Counted from the first letter of the stretch, positions 53,480 through 64,000 are shown. The stretch is 64,000 nucleotides of DNA from Siphlonurus alternatus (GCA_949825025.1 OX463781.1:29707192-29771191); one strand, 5' to 3'. Made by a program: numbers and translations. Notes: a model not told the origin generated them from the letters alone.

Positions 53480-54733
53480 TTAGACTACTGCAACCACGGT
53501 TTGCGTTTGGTTCTTGTCATTGGTGATCGTCAAGGCTGGGACAGCAGTTGCATCACTTCCAGACCCGTGGCACTCGGTGAGAGAGACAGAAGAAGTTTTG
53601 CCATCAGATAAACTCTTGGGCTCACTGTCTGGGGATGAGGGGTTCTTTCTGTTTCCACCGTTCCTCGATTTCTTGGAGCGAGAGTTGCGACGGAAGGTAC
53701 GAGGAGGGCGATCTCCAGCTGGTCTCTCAGGCTTCCACTCACCCTTGTACTCCGGATCAAAGTGGACAGCAAAAACATGCTTTAGTTCCTCAAGTTCTCG
53801 TGCATGCTCTTGAGCCATGGTACACTTGAGCACCTCATTGATAGCATCCAAACCACCCTTCTTGTAGATGTCCGACAGAATTTCATAATCAATGTTTGAT
53901 CTAGCCAACAGACGCTGAAGGTTGAAGCTGCGTTGCCTATCTGCTCGGTTGTTGCGCATGGAACCAAACAGAGGTGTAAGAGAATCTTCTCGTTCTTGCA
54001 GGGCTCTCAGGTCAGCAGTCATTTTGTTCACTCCATCTACTGTACAACTGAAGTCACGGACATCTTCATACATCTGTCGGAGAACCTTCTTGCTCTCTTC
54101 ACTCTCTGCTTCTTCAGCTACAGGCTCAAAAATGTGCTCCAGAATGCTGTAGGTGGCTTTGGCACGCTCAGTTGCTTCATTCAGGTCTTCCTCTTTGTTC
54201 AGCAGAACATGGCACAGCGAGCGGATAGAGTAAGTGCGAACTGCCTTGGGACACTTACTTTCAGCAATGGTGTAGCAGTTTGCAAAACCTTTGACAGCCG
54301 AACAGAACTGCTCTTTCATCTTGTAGTTGCCAACCACCTCCATCAGCACAGATGAAAGTAGCTTTCGTGGGTCGTGAGCAACAAGGATGACTCCATCAGA
54401 TGCACCTTTCACGTCATTCAGCCAGTCCATAAAATCAAAGAGAGCCATGAAGTCTGGTTTTGTTTCCAAGACTTTGTTCTTTCGTACATCTTTCAGCATA
54501 CGATGGTGTCCTGCTTGAATGACATTCATGTTATAGCGACGTCGAGAACCAATAGACATGTTGTGATATGGCATCACATGCTGGGAGAAGACTTCAAATC
54601 CAGGGGCATAGGCTGTGATCTGACAGATGTCGTCTTGCAAGCTCAGTCCTGTTGTCAACAAGTCCCACGTAGCCACGACGTAGTTTCCCTCTGGCATGGC
54701 ATACTTTTCTTCAAACTTCATGGAGTCCATCAT
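53480..54733 (-). CDS. exu: Maternal protein exuperantia (Exu)
   Basis: In Drosophila, Exu is an RNA-binding component of large RNP particles needed to localise bicoid mRNA, and it also acts in spermatogenesis. The coding region here is one exon: TTTGTGTTACAG ends at 54734 and ATGATGGACTCC starts at 54733, giving 417 aa, so a noncoding exon must lie upstream. Residues ~16-200 are the exonuclease-like domain: GNYVVATWDLLTTG, DDICQITAYAP, MPYHNMSIGSRRRYNM, HHRMLKDV, DGVILVAHDPRKLL and VKGFANCYTIAESK follow the Drosophila order. The motif-I position reads DLLTTG instead of DxETTG, so the catalytic acid is lost, as known for Exu. A SAM-like helical region follows (~275-345), then a basic tail rich in Arg/Lys/Ser (RRNSRSKKSRNGGNRKN) and an acidic/Ser end. 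The large internal low-complexity insert of Drosophila Exu is absent. Confidence 0.93.
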   Translation of the reverse strand: MMDSMKFEEKYAMPEGNYVVATWDLLTTGLSLQDDICQITAYAPGFEVFSQHVMPYHNMSIGSRRRYNMNVIQAGHHRMLKDVRKNKVLETKPDFMALFDFMDWLNDVKGASDGVILVAHDPRKLLSSVLMEVVGNYKMKEQFCSAVKGFANCYTIAESKCPKAVRTYSIRSLCHVLLNKEEDLNEATERAKATYSILEHIFEPVAEEAESEESKKVLRQMYEDVRDFSCTVDGVNKMTADLRALQEREDSLTPLFGSMRNNRADRQRSFNLQRLLARSNIDYEILSDIYKKGGLDAINEVLKCTMAQEHARELEELKHVFAVHFDPEYKGEWKPERPAGDRPPRTFRRNSRSKKSRNGGNRKNPSSPDSEPKSLSDGKTSSVSLTECHGSGSDATAVPALTITNDKNQTQTVVAVV

Positions 54734-54959
54734 CTGTAACACAAATAAGCAAAACATATTAGAAAGCTGCTACAGCATTTATTTTTATTTTACTTGAGTG
54801 CAAACAAAAACTACTGGGTATGACTTATGAGTCTTATGACTATACAGTATATTCATAATACATACATGTATAATATGTAAACTTATGATTTTTATGTTTG
54901 TAAATGCTATGATTCTTTAAGGACGAATCTTGGTTGGTTGCATTTTCGGATCCTTGATT

Positions 54960-55215
54960 TTAATATTACTGGCAAGGGACGTTGAACTCATCATCAATTC
55001 AAGTTTAAATATTTATTCAGCTCACTAACAATAAGTGGCTCTATTTTTATTTATTTTTTATTTTTTTTTTTTTCACACGGATCTGTCTGACCAGTTTTGT
55101 AAAAATTGAGGTAGAAGTTATACATGGAGCCTTATGGACGAAAACAGGAAAAAAAAGAGCTGTTGTGAAATAATCGCATCCTCGCCTTTGCTCAAATTAT
55201 AAGCGATATAAAGTT
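54960..55215. repeat. Dispersed repeat D, copy 2
   Basis: Shares ACCAGTTTTGTAAAAATTGA, GGTAGAAGTTATACA, CTTATGGACGAAAAC, GAGCTGTTGTGA and TTTGCTCAAAT with the copy at 12725-12960. Diverged and without visible termini. Confidence 0.6.
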
Positions 55216-55273
55216 TCAAATAATTAAAAAATTATTTAAATTAAGGAAAATAAACCATTTAGGTTGTGATTAT

Positions 55274-55478
55274 CTTGGTAAAAGAAAAGAATAGGAATAA
55301 CCAGCAAGGCCTTACCGATCGAAAGAGTCACAGCAGGTGAAAATCTTGTGGTCACAGTGCACTTGAAATGTAAATAACTTCAAGTGCACTGTGACCACAA
55401 GATTTTCACCTGCTGTGACTCTTTCGATCGGTAAGGCCTTGCTGGTTATTCCTATCCTTTTCTTTTACCAAGAAAATC
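55274..55478. mobile_element. Near-perfect hairpin element, ~205 bp
   Basis: Left arm from GGTTGTGATTATCTTGGTAAAAG through CTTGTGGTCACAGTGCACTTGAA, right arm its complement, with about 10 bp of loop. The two ~95-bp arms are almost identical, so the hairpin is young or conserved. Confidence 0.85.
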
Positions 55479-55659
55479 ATTAAAAAAAATTTCAAATATA
55501 TTTCTTTCAAATCTTTCTGAACGAAATAACTTGTGACAGTTGTGACTGGCAGTAACTGAGATAAATCATTAAAGAAGCATTAAACTTTCAAAATAAAATG
55601 AAGATACCATAAACCACGATACCATTAATTTTCACTTGTGTAAATTACTTATGTACTAT

Positions 55660-55850
55660 TAATTATTTACTAGGGTAAATAATTAATTTACCTTAGTTTT
55701 CATAAACATAAATATTGGAATTTGAATGTGATGTCACAATGACATGACCGCGTCAATCTTTGTCCGTTGGCTCGATGATGTCATTGTGACATCACAGAGT
55801 CAAATTCCAATATCTATCTCAATGAATATTGAGGTAAATAATTAGTACAG
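55660..55850. mobile_element. Palindromic element, ~190 bp
   Basis: The arms TATTGGAATTTGA...TGTGATGTCACAATGACAT are mirrored by ATGTCATTGTGACATCACA...TCAAATTCCAATA. Outer weak complementarity covers TAAATAATTAATTTACC / GAGGTAAATAATTA. Confidence 0.75.
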
Positions 55851-56416
55851 GCAAAAATTGATAGTTCATAACAGAAAATCAGTAGAAAATAATTTTTTGT
55901 ACCTTGCAAGTGAAAGCTCCATTCACCTTTAAGTATGAACAAGGAATAACAAATTACCATGTAAAATTTAAAGACATCTTAAAGCTCAATTGATTCAATT
56001 GTTTATTATTTTAAGGTGGGGATCAAAATGAACCTACTTCATACTAAATTAATTGTTGCAATTAATAGTTAAGGTGTTGGTTAATATGTAACCATAAATA
56101 TGAGCTATAAGCCTTGAAATTTTAAAAGTTCCTATTCCAGGAGATTTAACTACTGCAAAACGTCCTGATGTTTCAATTTGAACAGTAAAATATTTTTTAA
56201 CGTTCCGCTGTATGTACTTTTCTCTCCTTGAAAAATTTTCCTTACCGATGGCTATGGTATTGATGAATTGTTCAAAGAATGCCTATAATAACCAATATGA
56301 CCTTTTCTTGTGGCGAAGGTAATTTTCAGAGGGAATTATCGACTGTCTGTATTATAATTAATAAAGAAAATACGGCCAGTGGCATGTGGCCTCATCTATT
56401 ATCAAAATTATGTAAA

Positions 56417-56557
56417 TCCACATATCGAGGCTTCCGCGGCAAAATGCTTACTTTGCAAATCAAGAAGGTATTTTGTTACTGCTCTAGGTATATATATATT
56501 TTATAACCTTCTTAAAATGCAAAGTGAGCATTTTGACGCGGGAGCCTCGATATGTAA
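56417..56557. mobile_element. Palindromic element, ~141 bp
   Basis: ACATATCGAGGCTTCCGCGG and CAAAATGCTTACTTTGCA, then AAGAAGGT, are mirrored by ACCTTCTT, TGCAAAGTGAGCATTTTG and GCGGGAGCCTCGATATGT. Confidence 0.8.
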
Positions 56558-56704
56558 TTAATATATCGGCATATATGCCGGGTAATATGTTGGCATATTT
56601 GATCATACATTAAATAGAAAAAGAAACCTTTAATTCAGCATGATTGGGGAAGGGGGAGGAAAGAGATGAACAAATTCATCATTAAGCATTAATGATGAAT
56701 CTTA

Positions 56705-56940
56705 GTTGATCGAGAGAGATATCTCAGAATCATCCCTCTTGAATTCAAAATTCAATAAGACTTGCAGAGGACTTTGAACTCACCATCAGTAGGTGGCATA
56801 CAAATTTTGAAGTAGATGTGTGAATATCTGTCTGTTTAACATTATCCTTGTTGACAGAAACCAGAAATGTAGGTCTTATGAGAAAACCAAACCCTTGAAT
56901 TTGCTCAAACTGTACGAGATTAAGTTTTTTTCAACAAAGT
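56705..56940. repeat. Dispersed repeat D, copy 3
   Basis: Shares AAGACTTGCAGAGGACTTTG, CACCATCAGTAGGTGGCATA, CAAATTTTGAAGTAGAT and CTTGAATTTGCTCAAAC with 12725-12960. It is the most similar copy in its left half. Confidence 0.65.
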
Positions 56941-57439
56941 TTTTCTCATTTTTTTTTTTTTTTTTTTAAAATTCATTTTATTCTTTCTACTGAATTTTAG
57001 TTTTTACTGAAGTATTCTAAGACTCCGAAATAACTCGAATATTAATAAGTTTAAACTTGTGTAAGTTTCAATAAAAAAAAAAAAATCAAGTGGTGATTGA
57101 GTCTATATACTATAACATGTATAAATAAAATAAATTAATAATCAATTTAAAATTCCTTCTGCTTCCCCTTCGTCCGCTTGGATTTTGTTGTGTCAACAGC
57201 TAACATTAAGCTTAAAGAAGCATTATGAATTAGTTAATTAGTATAATATATAATAATATACTATGCTGCCATAAAATCTTACATCTTACATCGAGAGTGC
57301 AGTGATTTCGTCACTGTTGCAAAACATAAAATACTGTATTCCACATAATTTATAAAATTTAATTTATTATCAATATACCGTATTCACATTCAATTTAAAA
57401 AATATTGTTTTCTCATTAATTAAAATTAGGCTTGATTAA

Positions 57440-57787
57440 GGGTAAGGTAACGCCACCAATGTTAAAAAAAATCCCTCTCACAAAAATTCTGAAAAAAATT
57501 TAAAATGTTCTCCTCTATACCCCCTATCAGTACCTAAAATATCAGGTGTACAAATACGATCTAGTTTTTGAGTTATAAATTTTTAAAGTTGACTACTTTA
57601 ACATGGAGAAATGAAACTCCCATGTTAAATTGGTCAACTTTAAAAATTCATAACTCAAAAACTAGATCGTATTTGTATACCTGATATTTTAGCTACTGAT
57701 AGGGGGTGTAGAGGAGAACATTTTAAATTTTTTTCAGAATTTTTGTGAGAGGGATTTTTTTTTAACATTGGTGGCGTTACCTTACCC
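57440..57787. mobile_element. TTAA MITE family A, copy 7 (most intact)
   Basis: 348 bp, exact TTAA at 57436-57439 and 57788-57791, perfect ends GGGTAAGGTAACGCCACCAA and complement, and a full central hairpin (AACATGGAGAAATGAAACTC ... CATGTTAAA). The central segment is inverted relative to copy 2 at 32128-32445, as expected for a stem whose loop flips. Confidence 0.95.
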
Positions 57788-57799
57788 TTAATGGACAAT

Positions 57800-58780
57800 T
57801 CATAAAATATATATTACATATATATAAATAATATATGATGCAAACCGTGTAAACGAGACTTAATTTGTACAATTATTTCTGGTTATAATAAACAGGCTTT
57901 GAACATATACATTGACTGACATCTATAATCCTGCATGAAGCTACAAAACAAAATACTGTCTTAGACTTTACCCCTGCAAATGATACCTTTAAATGCAAAA
58001 ATGCTTAAATTCCCGGCCCATCATTTATATTGAGACCATGGCATATAAAGCTTGGTGCTGGAGAACCTACTTGTGGTAATAATTTGTAAATTTTGTTCTC
58101 AAACGACAATATTTGTATCTAAATAACATTCTCACCATGTGTTCACATGATGGTGTTTAATATGGATTTGTTGATGACGCCTCGTAAGAAAAAATTATAT
58201 TATGTACATCAACCGATATGCATTAAAAACACCGCGGCCATCATGTAAATGTATTATGTTTGTAAAACCCATTGAGCCTTGTGTAGAGCTCAATGGTAAA
58301 ATCATATATATGCTTCATCATACTGCCAGCAGCTGTAACAGCTTAATTTTAAAGAATTTGTATCACCATAATTAATTAGTTGTCACATTCCTTAAATTCA
58401 GGGATATAATACAGCTGTTACATGTAGATGCAACATGGCGCATCAACCAGGATGGCCGATACTGCTGCAGGCCTTTTTGACATGTCCAGACTGAGCTAGC
58501 TGTAAGATACATAATATACTATAATATGCTTCAGACTTCCATGCAGTTCAATTTATGTTCAAACACGGACCGCAGCTATAGGTTATAAAGATTAACGAAA
58601 TTCTTGGAATTCACGTACATGTTTGTTCTGTTCTCATCTGGCATAGAAATTGATTCTGTAGGATTTCTAAATTTATGTAAAAATAGACTTGAAGAAACGA
58701 AATAATTTAATTACATGTAATAAAATATATATATATATATATATTATTATATACATATATAAAGGCAGTTATATATTTTT
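57800..58780. other. Intergenic or exu-upstream AT-rich DNA
   Basis: No gene and no clear repeat structure seen, apart from TA-rich runs near 58727-58760. Confidence 0.45.
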
Positions 58781-58785
58781 CCAAT

Positions 58786-59474
58786 AGACCACTTGCAAAA
58801 CCCTGTTTTAACAAAAAGTAAACAAACTCTCCTATCCACAGTGTATTGTTGTTGTTGATTGTGTGTGTAAATTTTGTATATACATTGGACCTTATGGGAA
58901 ATTTACGATTTTCACACACTGATTTCAATATGTTACAAACCTACGATTCTAAATATAAAAATATCACCAGAATCTGCAGTTTTTGGCCATTTTTAATCCA
59001 GAAATGCGTATCAGAAGAAGTTTTCTTTACTTTAATATGGTAAATTTTATATGATACCAAATCAGCCAATTGCATGGGGAAGATACGTAACCAAGGAAGT
59101 TCCAGATTGTTGATTATTGCAATTTATTGCAAGTTAACATCAACAAACTGGAGTTTGCCTAGTTACGTATCTTCCCCCATGCAATTGGTTGATTTGGTAT
59201 CATATGATATTTACCATATGAAAGTAAAGAAAACTTCTTCTGATACGCATTTCTGGATTAAAAATGGCCCAAAACTGCAGATTCTGGTGATATTTTTATA
59301 TTTAGAATCGTAGGTTTGTAACATATTGAAATCTGTGTGTGAAAATTGTAAATTTCCCATATGGTCCAATGTATAAACAAAATTTACACACACAATCAAC
59401 AACAACAATACACTGGGTGTGTGAGTTTGTTTACTTTTTGCTAAAACAGGAGGGTTTTGCAAGTTGTCTATTAA
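58786..59474. mobile_element. Large palindromic MITE, ~689 bp
   Basis: The ends AATAGACCACTTGCAAAACC and GGTTTTGCAAGTTGTCTATT are inverted. The arms of about 330 bp are near identical (AGATACGTAACCAAG / CTAGTTACGTATCT near the centre, TATCAGAAGAAGTTTTCTTTA and complement further out). Both arms encode the same chance peptide on opposite strands. No transposase. Confidence 0.85.
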
Positions 59475-60049
59475 GAAAGTTTCTTAATTTTCAAGGTTAG
59501 AGGGCAAGGCATGCATATTATAACTGTATGAAATAAAGAGGAATCCATTTTTTTTAACATAATTACATTGCGAACACGAACCATAATGCATAACCAACGT
59601 AAAATATCAGCTATAACGCGCTTAAAATTGTAAATCACTCTGAAAATTATAGTAAATAACCTTATGAATATTTCAAAAACTGGACGGAATAATTACTTTT
59701 TTTTTTACTTCAGAAAGTGAACAGTCATTTTGTTCTCCATATTCTGATCTAAATTTTATATTTTTTTACCATAAAAAAATCATAATAATTACCAGTGACA
59801 ATATGCATCATATCCTTCAAAGACGCACGAAGAGAAATAAATGCATGTATAATTATAGTGAAGATACGACTGGATCACAGTATAGTTATAGTACGTATGT
59901 TATGCTATCTATTTTTTTACTTTTAAACGCAATTTAAAAGTCTTATCTATACAGATTATCTCAAATTTGTGTGTTATATAATTATAGCAGACACTATATA
60001 TAGTTTTTGTTTAAACTTATTGACAAGTCTTACCATTACAAAATTCAAT

Positions 60050-60520
60050 TTTTAAGAAGATTCGGCAGCAGCTGCGAAACCACGTCTGAACTGTTTGAAA
60101 ATTCTACGGCAAGTGACAGTTCAGAAAGTTGTCGTCAACAGCGATTGTAGAATCCAAAGATTTGATTGGGTTCTTTTAGTCACGTGACATCAAATGCTTC
60201 TCCTTAATTGGTTGGTTAACTTGACGTCACTTGCTGGAGCTTGTAGAAGTTGTAGTCTGTTGTAGATCGCGACTAAACGGTCTAAACAACAGCCAAACTT
60301 GTTGGAACACAACACATTCTTCCTAGTCTGCAACTCTGCAATAGAATCCTGTCTGAATCCATCGAGGAAGCTGATGTAAGTGTTACTGATGTTAGTCTGC
60401 ATGAAACAACAACTCTCCCAGCATTGCATGCAGACATCAATCAGTATGGCGAGATGGCGAGACGATCCTCGAGGACAAGAAGTGATATAAACGCGAACGT
60501 GAGACAAAATTTATAAAAAA
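60050..60520 (-). promoter_or_regulatory. GC-richer island, possible exu promoter
   Basis: This region, about 5.3 kb upstream of the exu coding exon, is less AT-rich than its surroundings and contains an E-box, CACGTG (60181-60186), beside GTGACATCA. A 105-codon minus-strand frame (60190-60507) has no recognised similarity. Exu needs an upstream noncoding exon and this is one plausible place. There is no direct evidence. Confidence 0.25.
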
Positions 60521-60680
60521 TGCAGGATAAAATGCAAAGCAATAAAATAATCATGGGCCGTGGAAAAAGTAATAATATAATAAAATTTTCATGCAGTTCG
60601 TAAGATCAATTCGTGCATCTTAATAAATTTGTAATTATAATGATTTTTTAATAAATTTTAAATTTTATAATTAATATAAC

Positions 60681-60764
60681 CAGAGGGACGCGGATCTAGC
60701 GCGCGCGGCTCGGGGGGGGGGGGGGTAAGCTCCCTCCCCCCCCCTCCTTTGGATCCGCGCCTGG
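60681..60764. repeat. Short GC-rich inverted repeat with G/C tracts
   Basis: CAGAGGGACGCGGATC...GGATCCGCGCCTGG termini enclose a 14-base G run and a C-rich tract. The CAG...CTG ends and the GCGGATC core suggest a very small hAT-derived fragment; similar GCGGATCCAGA occurs at 34806. Confidence 0.45.
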
Positions 60765-61108
60765 ATATAATAATATAATATGAAATATGTAGCACAAATA
60801 GCACAATACATTTATATAACAGTACCCAAGATTACTCTTAAACAGTACCGGTATATAAATATATATTATATATTAATAATTATCGTAATATATCTTGTGG
60901 TCGATCGAGACAATTTTTTTTCATTGAATCCCTAAGTTCCCCAATTACATTTAAAGGAACACATTCAAAATAATTATTAAATTATAAACGTATGAATTGC
61001 ATTCTTTACATATAATATAAATATTATTTGCATATATATTTTATTATTGTCTGTGTTTTACATTATATTGTTATAAGCATTGATTCGCTTGAACCTTGAA
61101 CACGCTGA

Positions 61109-61438
61109 ATGGACAACATGCATGAAAAAAATTTATTGCAGAAATGAATAGAGGGTACCAAATTATGCTACTCTGAATTTTTTCAGATTTTTTTGAGACC
61201 CGGAACTATTTTTTAATAATTATTGAAAGTCCTGTGATTTCAGTTGGCACCCCTGAATTCTTAATAAATAGGATAGAGACTGGACGCCTATTGACGCCTC
61301 CAGGGGGCGTGGCCGCACTTTAATTAATTATTTAAAAATAGTTCTGGGTTTCAAAAAAATCTTAAAAAAATCAGAGTAGCATAATTTGGTACCCTCTATT
61401 CATTTCTGCAATAAATTTTTTTCATGTATGTTGTCCAT
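61109..61438. mobile_element. Palindromic repeat F, copy 3
   Basis: The ends ATGGACAACATGCATGAAAA and TTTTCATGTATGTTGTCCAT are inverted. The arms share TTTATTGCAGAAATGAATAG, AGGGTACCAAATTATGCTAC and complements. The inner part is homologous to 46825-47150. Confidence 0.85.
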
Positions 61439-61999
61439 TACAATAGAGCTACACTGAGGAAAAAAATAAAGCTTCAAATTACTTTGGTATATAATCAAAG
61501 CAATTATTTTTAAAATGCAACCGTCTTCTACATAAAATTTTAAAGTTTTGCTGCTTTTTCGCTGCTTAGGTCGGTGAAAGGTTAAACTTATAAAGTTTTA
61601 AAACATTAAAGAAATTTTAATGCAACAAGTACATAATGCTTTAAGACTGAACTCTGTTATTAGTTAGTTATAAAATACATAATCTGGAAACTTAAGTTAA
61701 ATAATTTAAATTCAATAAATGTAAGTATATAATAAAGTATCGACCTAAATGATACTACAATATCTAATAATTTTGTATTTAACATTATATGTGTTGCTCT
61801 TGTTTGTTTTTTAACTTACAGCGCTCGATGTATAGCATTTTACAGTTTGAACTTTTAAACAGTTTCTTACTCTCTTTGCTTCATAGCTTTTAACATTAAA
61901 AAACGTTAGAATCAAATAAGTAAAAGTTACTTCATAACGCCATAAAATATTAAGTCGTATAATGCTTAAAAAGTTAAAGAGTACAACATAATATTTAAA

Positions 62000-62282
62000 G
62001 TTACGGAATTCTTACTTACCAAGCGCATGCGCACCACATGCGCACAGCGATGACAGTTGGTCAGTCGTTCATCTATTTTTGCTTGCCGTGTTTGCGGCCA
62101 TTTATATTCGACAAGTTATCTACAAACATCGAAGTCATCTTTAGTACTATCTTTTTGAACTAAAGATTTTTAGTTAAATCCATTAATTATTTATCTGTTG
62201 TGTCATAAAGTTTAGTGATTTATGTCATATTTTCATTAAAATAATGTGTTTGAAAGTTCAATTTTTTTTTACCGAAGACAGC
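62000..62282 (+). promoter_or_regulatory. Candidate promoter with NRF-1-like palindrome
   Basis: AAGCGCATGCGCACC contains the perfect palindrome GCGCATGCGC at 62023-62032, the core of NRF-1 (insect Ewg) sites, followed by a second half-like CATGCGCA. A CpG-containing stretch continues to about 62110, before a leader and an ATG at 62283. This arrangement suits a housekeeping promoter reading right. Confidence 0.45.
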
Positions 62283-63273
62283 ATGGCATCCAACTCCCGG
62301 AGGGGATCATCTGATGATAAAACTGTAAGTATGCTAACATCGGAATCAAACCCTTTTTAAAAGTTTTGTTTTATAGTTGTTAAGTATTATTTTTGTTTTA
62401 ATTTCCACGTTACTACAGTTGCCACTACATACTACATATGTGGGCAAACCCAACTTCGGCCCTATGGGCAACTTTGCAAATCTGATCGGTGATTCGGTTC
62501 GCATGGGCAAAATAAAATCCGGGAAGGGTGATCCCCCCCCCCCCAATTTCCCCAACCCCCCAAAAAAATATTTTTTTTTCACTATCTTGATTGTGGACGA
62601 CGAAGGGACGGTGAAGTGAAAAAAAATACCCCCCTCCCCTCCCGGGTCATGGGCAAAGTCAACTTCGGTCCTATGGGCATATCTGCAAATCTGATTAGAG
62701 ATTATTGTTCCGTGGTCAAAAAAAAAAAAAAAAAAAAAATTGGGGTGGGGGGAAATTTTTCCCACCCCTCCTCAAATTTTTTTTTTTTACTATCTCGATT
62801 CAGGACGACAAACTTTTGGTAAAGTGAAAAAAAAATAGCCCCCCCCTCCCTGGTCATGGACAAAGTCAACTTCGGTCCTATGGACAAATCTGCAAATCTG
62901 ATTAGTGATTAATGTTACATGGGCAAAAAAAAAAAAAAGTTTGGGGCGTGGGGAAATTTCCATTAAAATATTATGTGAACTTATTGAATATTATTTAAAA
63001 TTTTCAAATAATTTTATTCACTGAAAATTAAAATGTGCTTTTTTTTTATTCGTCACAACAAAAGTTTTATATACAGGAAAACTTTTAAACAACGGCATTA
63101 AAAAAAATATTTGTGAAGCAGCAACGTATGTCCATAATTTTTCACGCCCCATATTTTTAATAGGAATGATATTGCTATGACAATGTTTTAAAGCATGATT
63201 TTAATGTTACTTTCAGGTTCCAGGAAACCTGTGCACTGAGCTGCAGCGTCTGCAGAATAGAAGTTCCGTGTAG
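62283..63273 (+). CDS. Possible very short two-exon gene, unknown function
   Basis: Exon 1 62283-62324 encodes MASNSRRGSSDDKT and ends at a strong 5' splice site (GTAAGTATG). Exon 2 starts at 63217 after TTACTTTCAG, in phase, and encodes VPGNLCTELQRLQNRSSV, then TAG at 63271-63273. The total is 32 aa. An in-frame upstream ATG at 62244 would extend it to 45 aa (MCLKVQFFFTEDS first). AATAAA follows at about 63402. The promoter-like sequence upstream, splice signals and poly(A) signal support a transcription unit, but the protein is unrecognised and could be one isoform of a longer gene running past the window, or noncoding. Confidence 0.4.
62420..62960. repeat. ~208-bp tandem repeat, three units, in the intron of the short gene
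   Basis: Units begin near 62441, 62648 and 62855 with GGGCAAACCCAACTTCGG or close variants. Each continues CCTATGGGCA...TCTGCAAATCTGAT and ends in runs of A, C and G followed by CACTATCTTGATTGTGGACGACGAA-type sequence. The copies have diverged by roughly a tenth to a fifth. Confidence 0.85.
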
Positions 63274-63400
63274 ATAATGTTTTCATAGTTATTAAATTGT
63301 AATTTCAACACATCATGCAACATCATATAATACGCTGCTCTGATGTTATGTTAAATAAGCAAGGTTTATTATGTATGCTATTTCTGTATGTCCATTTATT

Positions 63401-63408
63401 TCAATAAA
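63401..63408 (+). terminator. Poly(A) signal after the short gene
   Basis: CAATAAA within TTTCAATAAATTG about 130 bases after the stop codon at 63273. Confidence 0.45.
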
Positions 63409-63419
63409 TTGTATATTGC

Positions 63420-64000
63420 AATCATATTCATTTTTTTCATTGATTAAGTTATGATGTAGTATGTAGTTATTATTTTTATGTCTTTATTTATATTTACTAT
63501 TTTTAAAATAACGATTCCAAATCTGTTGTAACTGTGACTTTTTTTGTAGCAATGTGGAGTTGGATCAATTTATATACTGACACAAAGCAAAAGCATTGAA
63601 GTTTACTTGAAACAGTACTTTAATGCTTTTACTTCATGTTAGTCGATGAATGAATCCAACTGAACAATATATTCATTTATGATTTAAGTTGCTACACATT
63701 TGCCATGAAAATAGTAAATATTTAACATGTTAAGTTATTGCATGCATTTGAAAGCAAAAAGATTAACAGGTAGCTTTCTATTGCTTAAGTAGATAAAATA
63801 ATATAGTTTACTCTATAATAAGTAATGTAGATATTTCTTGAAAAATAATGGTTTGATACATTGAATCTTACCCATTATGTACTTAAAAATAAAAAGTACA
63901 TTCAATAAAAAGTAAAGTAGTATTCTACTTATAAAGTAATGTTATTACGCTTAAAAACCTAAAGAGTTTACAGCTTAACAAAGTAGCGCACTTGTGACAT
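63420..64000. other. AT-rich DNA, nothing recognised
   Basis: No coding frame, RNA gene or structured repeat is seen in this last stretch. Confidence 0.5.

Noticed and set aside
53514..54739. Several plus-strand ORFs of 60-140 codons
   Set aside because: Antisense shadows of the exu coding exon.
58846..59462. Two similar peptides encoded on opposite strands
   Set aside because: They are the two arms of a palindromic MITE read in opposite directions, not paralogous genes.
60190..60507. 105-codon minus-strand ORF as a gene
   Set aside because: No recognised domain, ordinary composition for a GC-richer island, and no splice or poly(A) context. Left as a possible promoter region only.

Overview
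This is an AT-rich eukaryotic nuclear window. It has spliced genes with GT-AG introns, AATAAA poly(A) signals, dense inverted-repeat transposons, microsatellites and one 200-N scaffold gap. An intact exuperantia gene, together with an FKBP39/46-type nuclear immunophilin, points to an arthropod. I cannot resolve the order from sequence alone.

Layout. Bases 1-23200 hold almost no recognisable gene. This part is AT-rich DNA with GC-richer islands, a CRE-bearing first-exon candidate near 5.5 kb, a 2.84-kb element with ~610-bp terminal inverted repeats (11294-14137), a decayed non-LTR retrotransposon tail (17049-17481, minus), an exon pair of an unknown gene (19508-20168), palindromic MITEs and a tRNA-derived SINE. 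From 23.2 to 31.4 kb lies the complete DEAD-box mRNA-export helicase UAP56/DDX39B (plus strand, 424 aa, nine coding exons and a probable noncoding first exon). From 32.9 to 42.7 kb lies the nuclear FKBP (plus, 421 aa, 11 exons). Its introns hold many TTAA-flanked palindromes. From 43.7 to 46.0 kb is a 2.3-kb hAT-type nonautonomous element. From 47.8 to 52.8 kb is an MXRA7-like small membrane protein (minus, 142 aa, three exons), and from 53.0 to 54.7 kb is exuperantia (minus, single coding exon, 417 aa). Bases 54.8-64.0 kb are repeat-rich, with a possible very short two-exon gene at 62.28-63.27 kb behind an NRF-1-like palindrome.

Functionally, three of the four clear genes touch RNA or chromatin: UAP56 in splicing and nuclear export, Exu in maternal mRNA localisation, and the FKBP in nucleolar or chromatin proline isomerisation. 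Nothing in the window suggests that they form one regulated unit.

The strongest unusual signal is the mobile-element landscape. There are at least ten near-perfect hairpin MITEs bounded by TTAA, three hAT-type insertions with exact 8-bp target duplications, two Harbinger-like MITEs, and the large long-TIR element carrying eleven copies of a 14-bp motif in each terminus. Several elements are nested or abut directly, and many sit inside introns of expressed genes, where they would fold into long double-stranded RNA.
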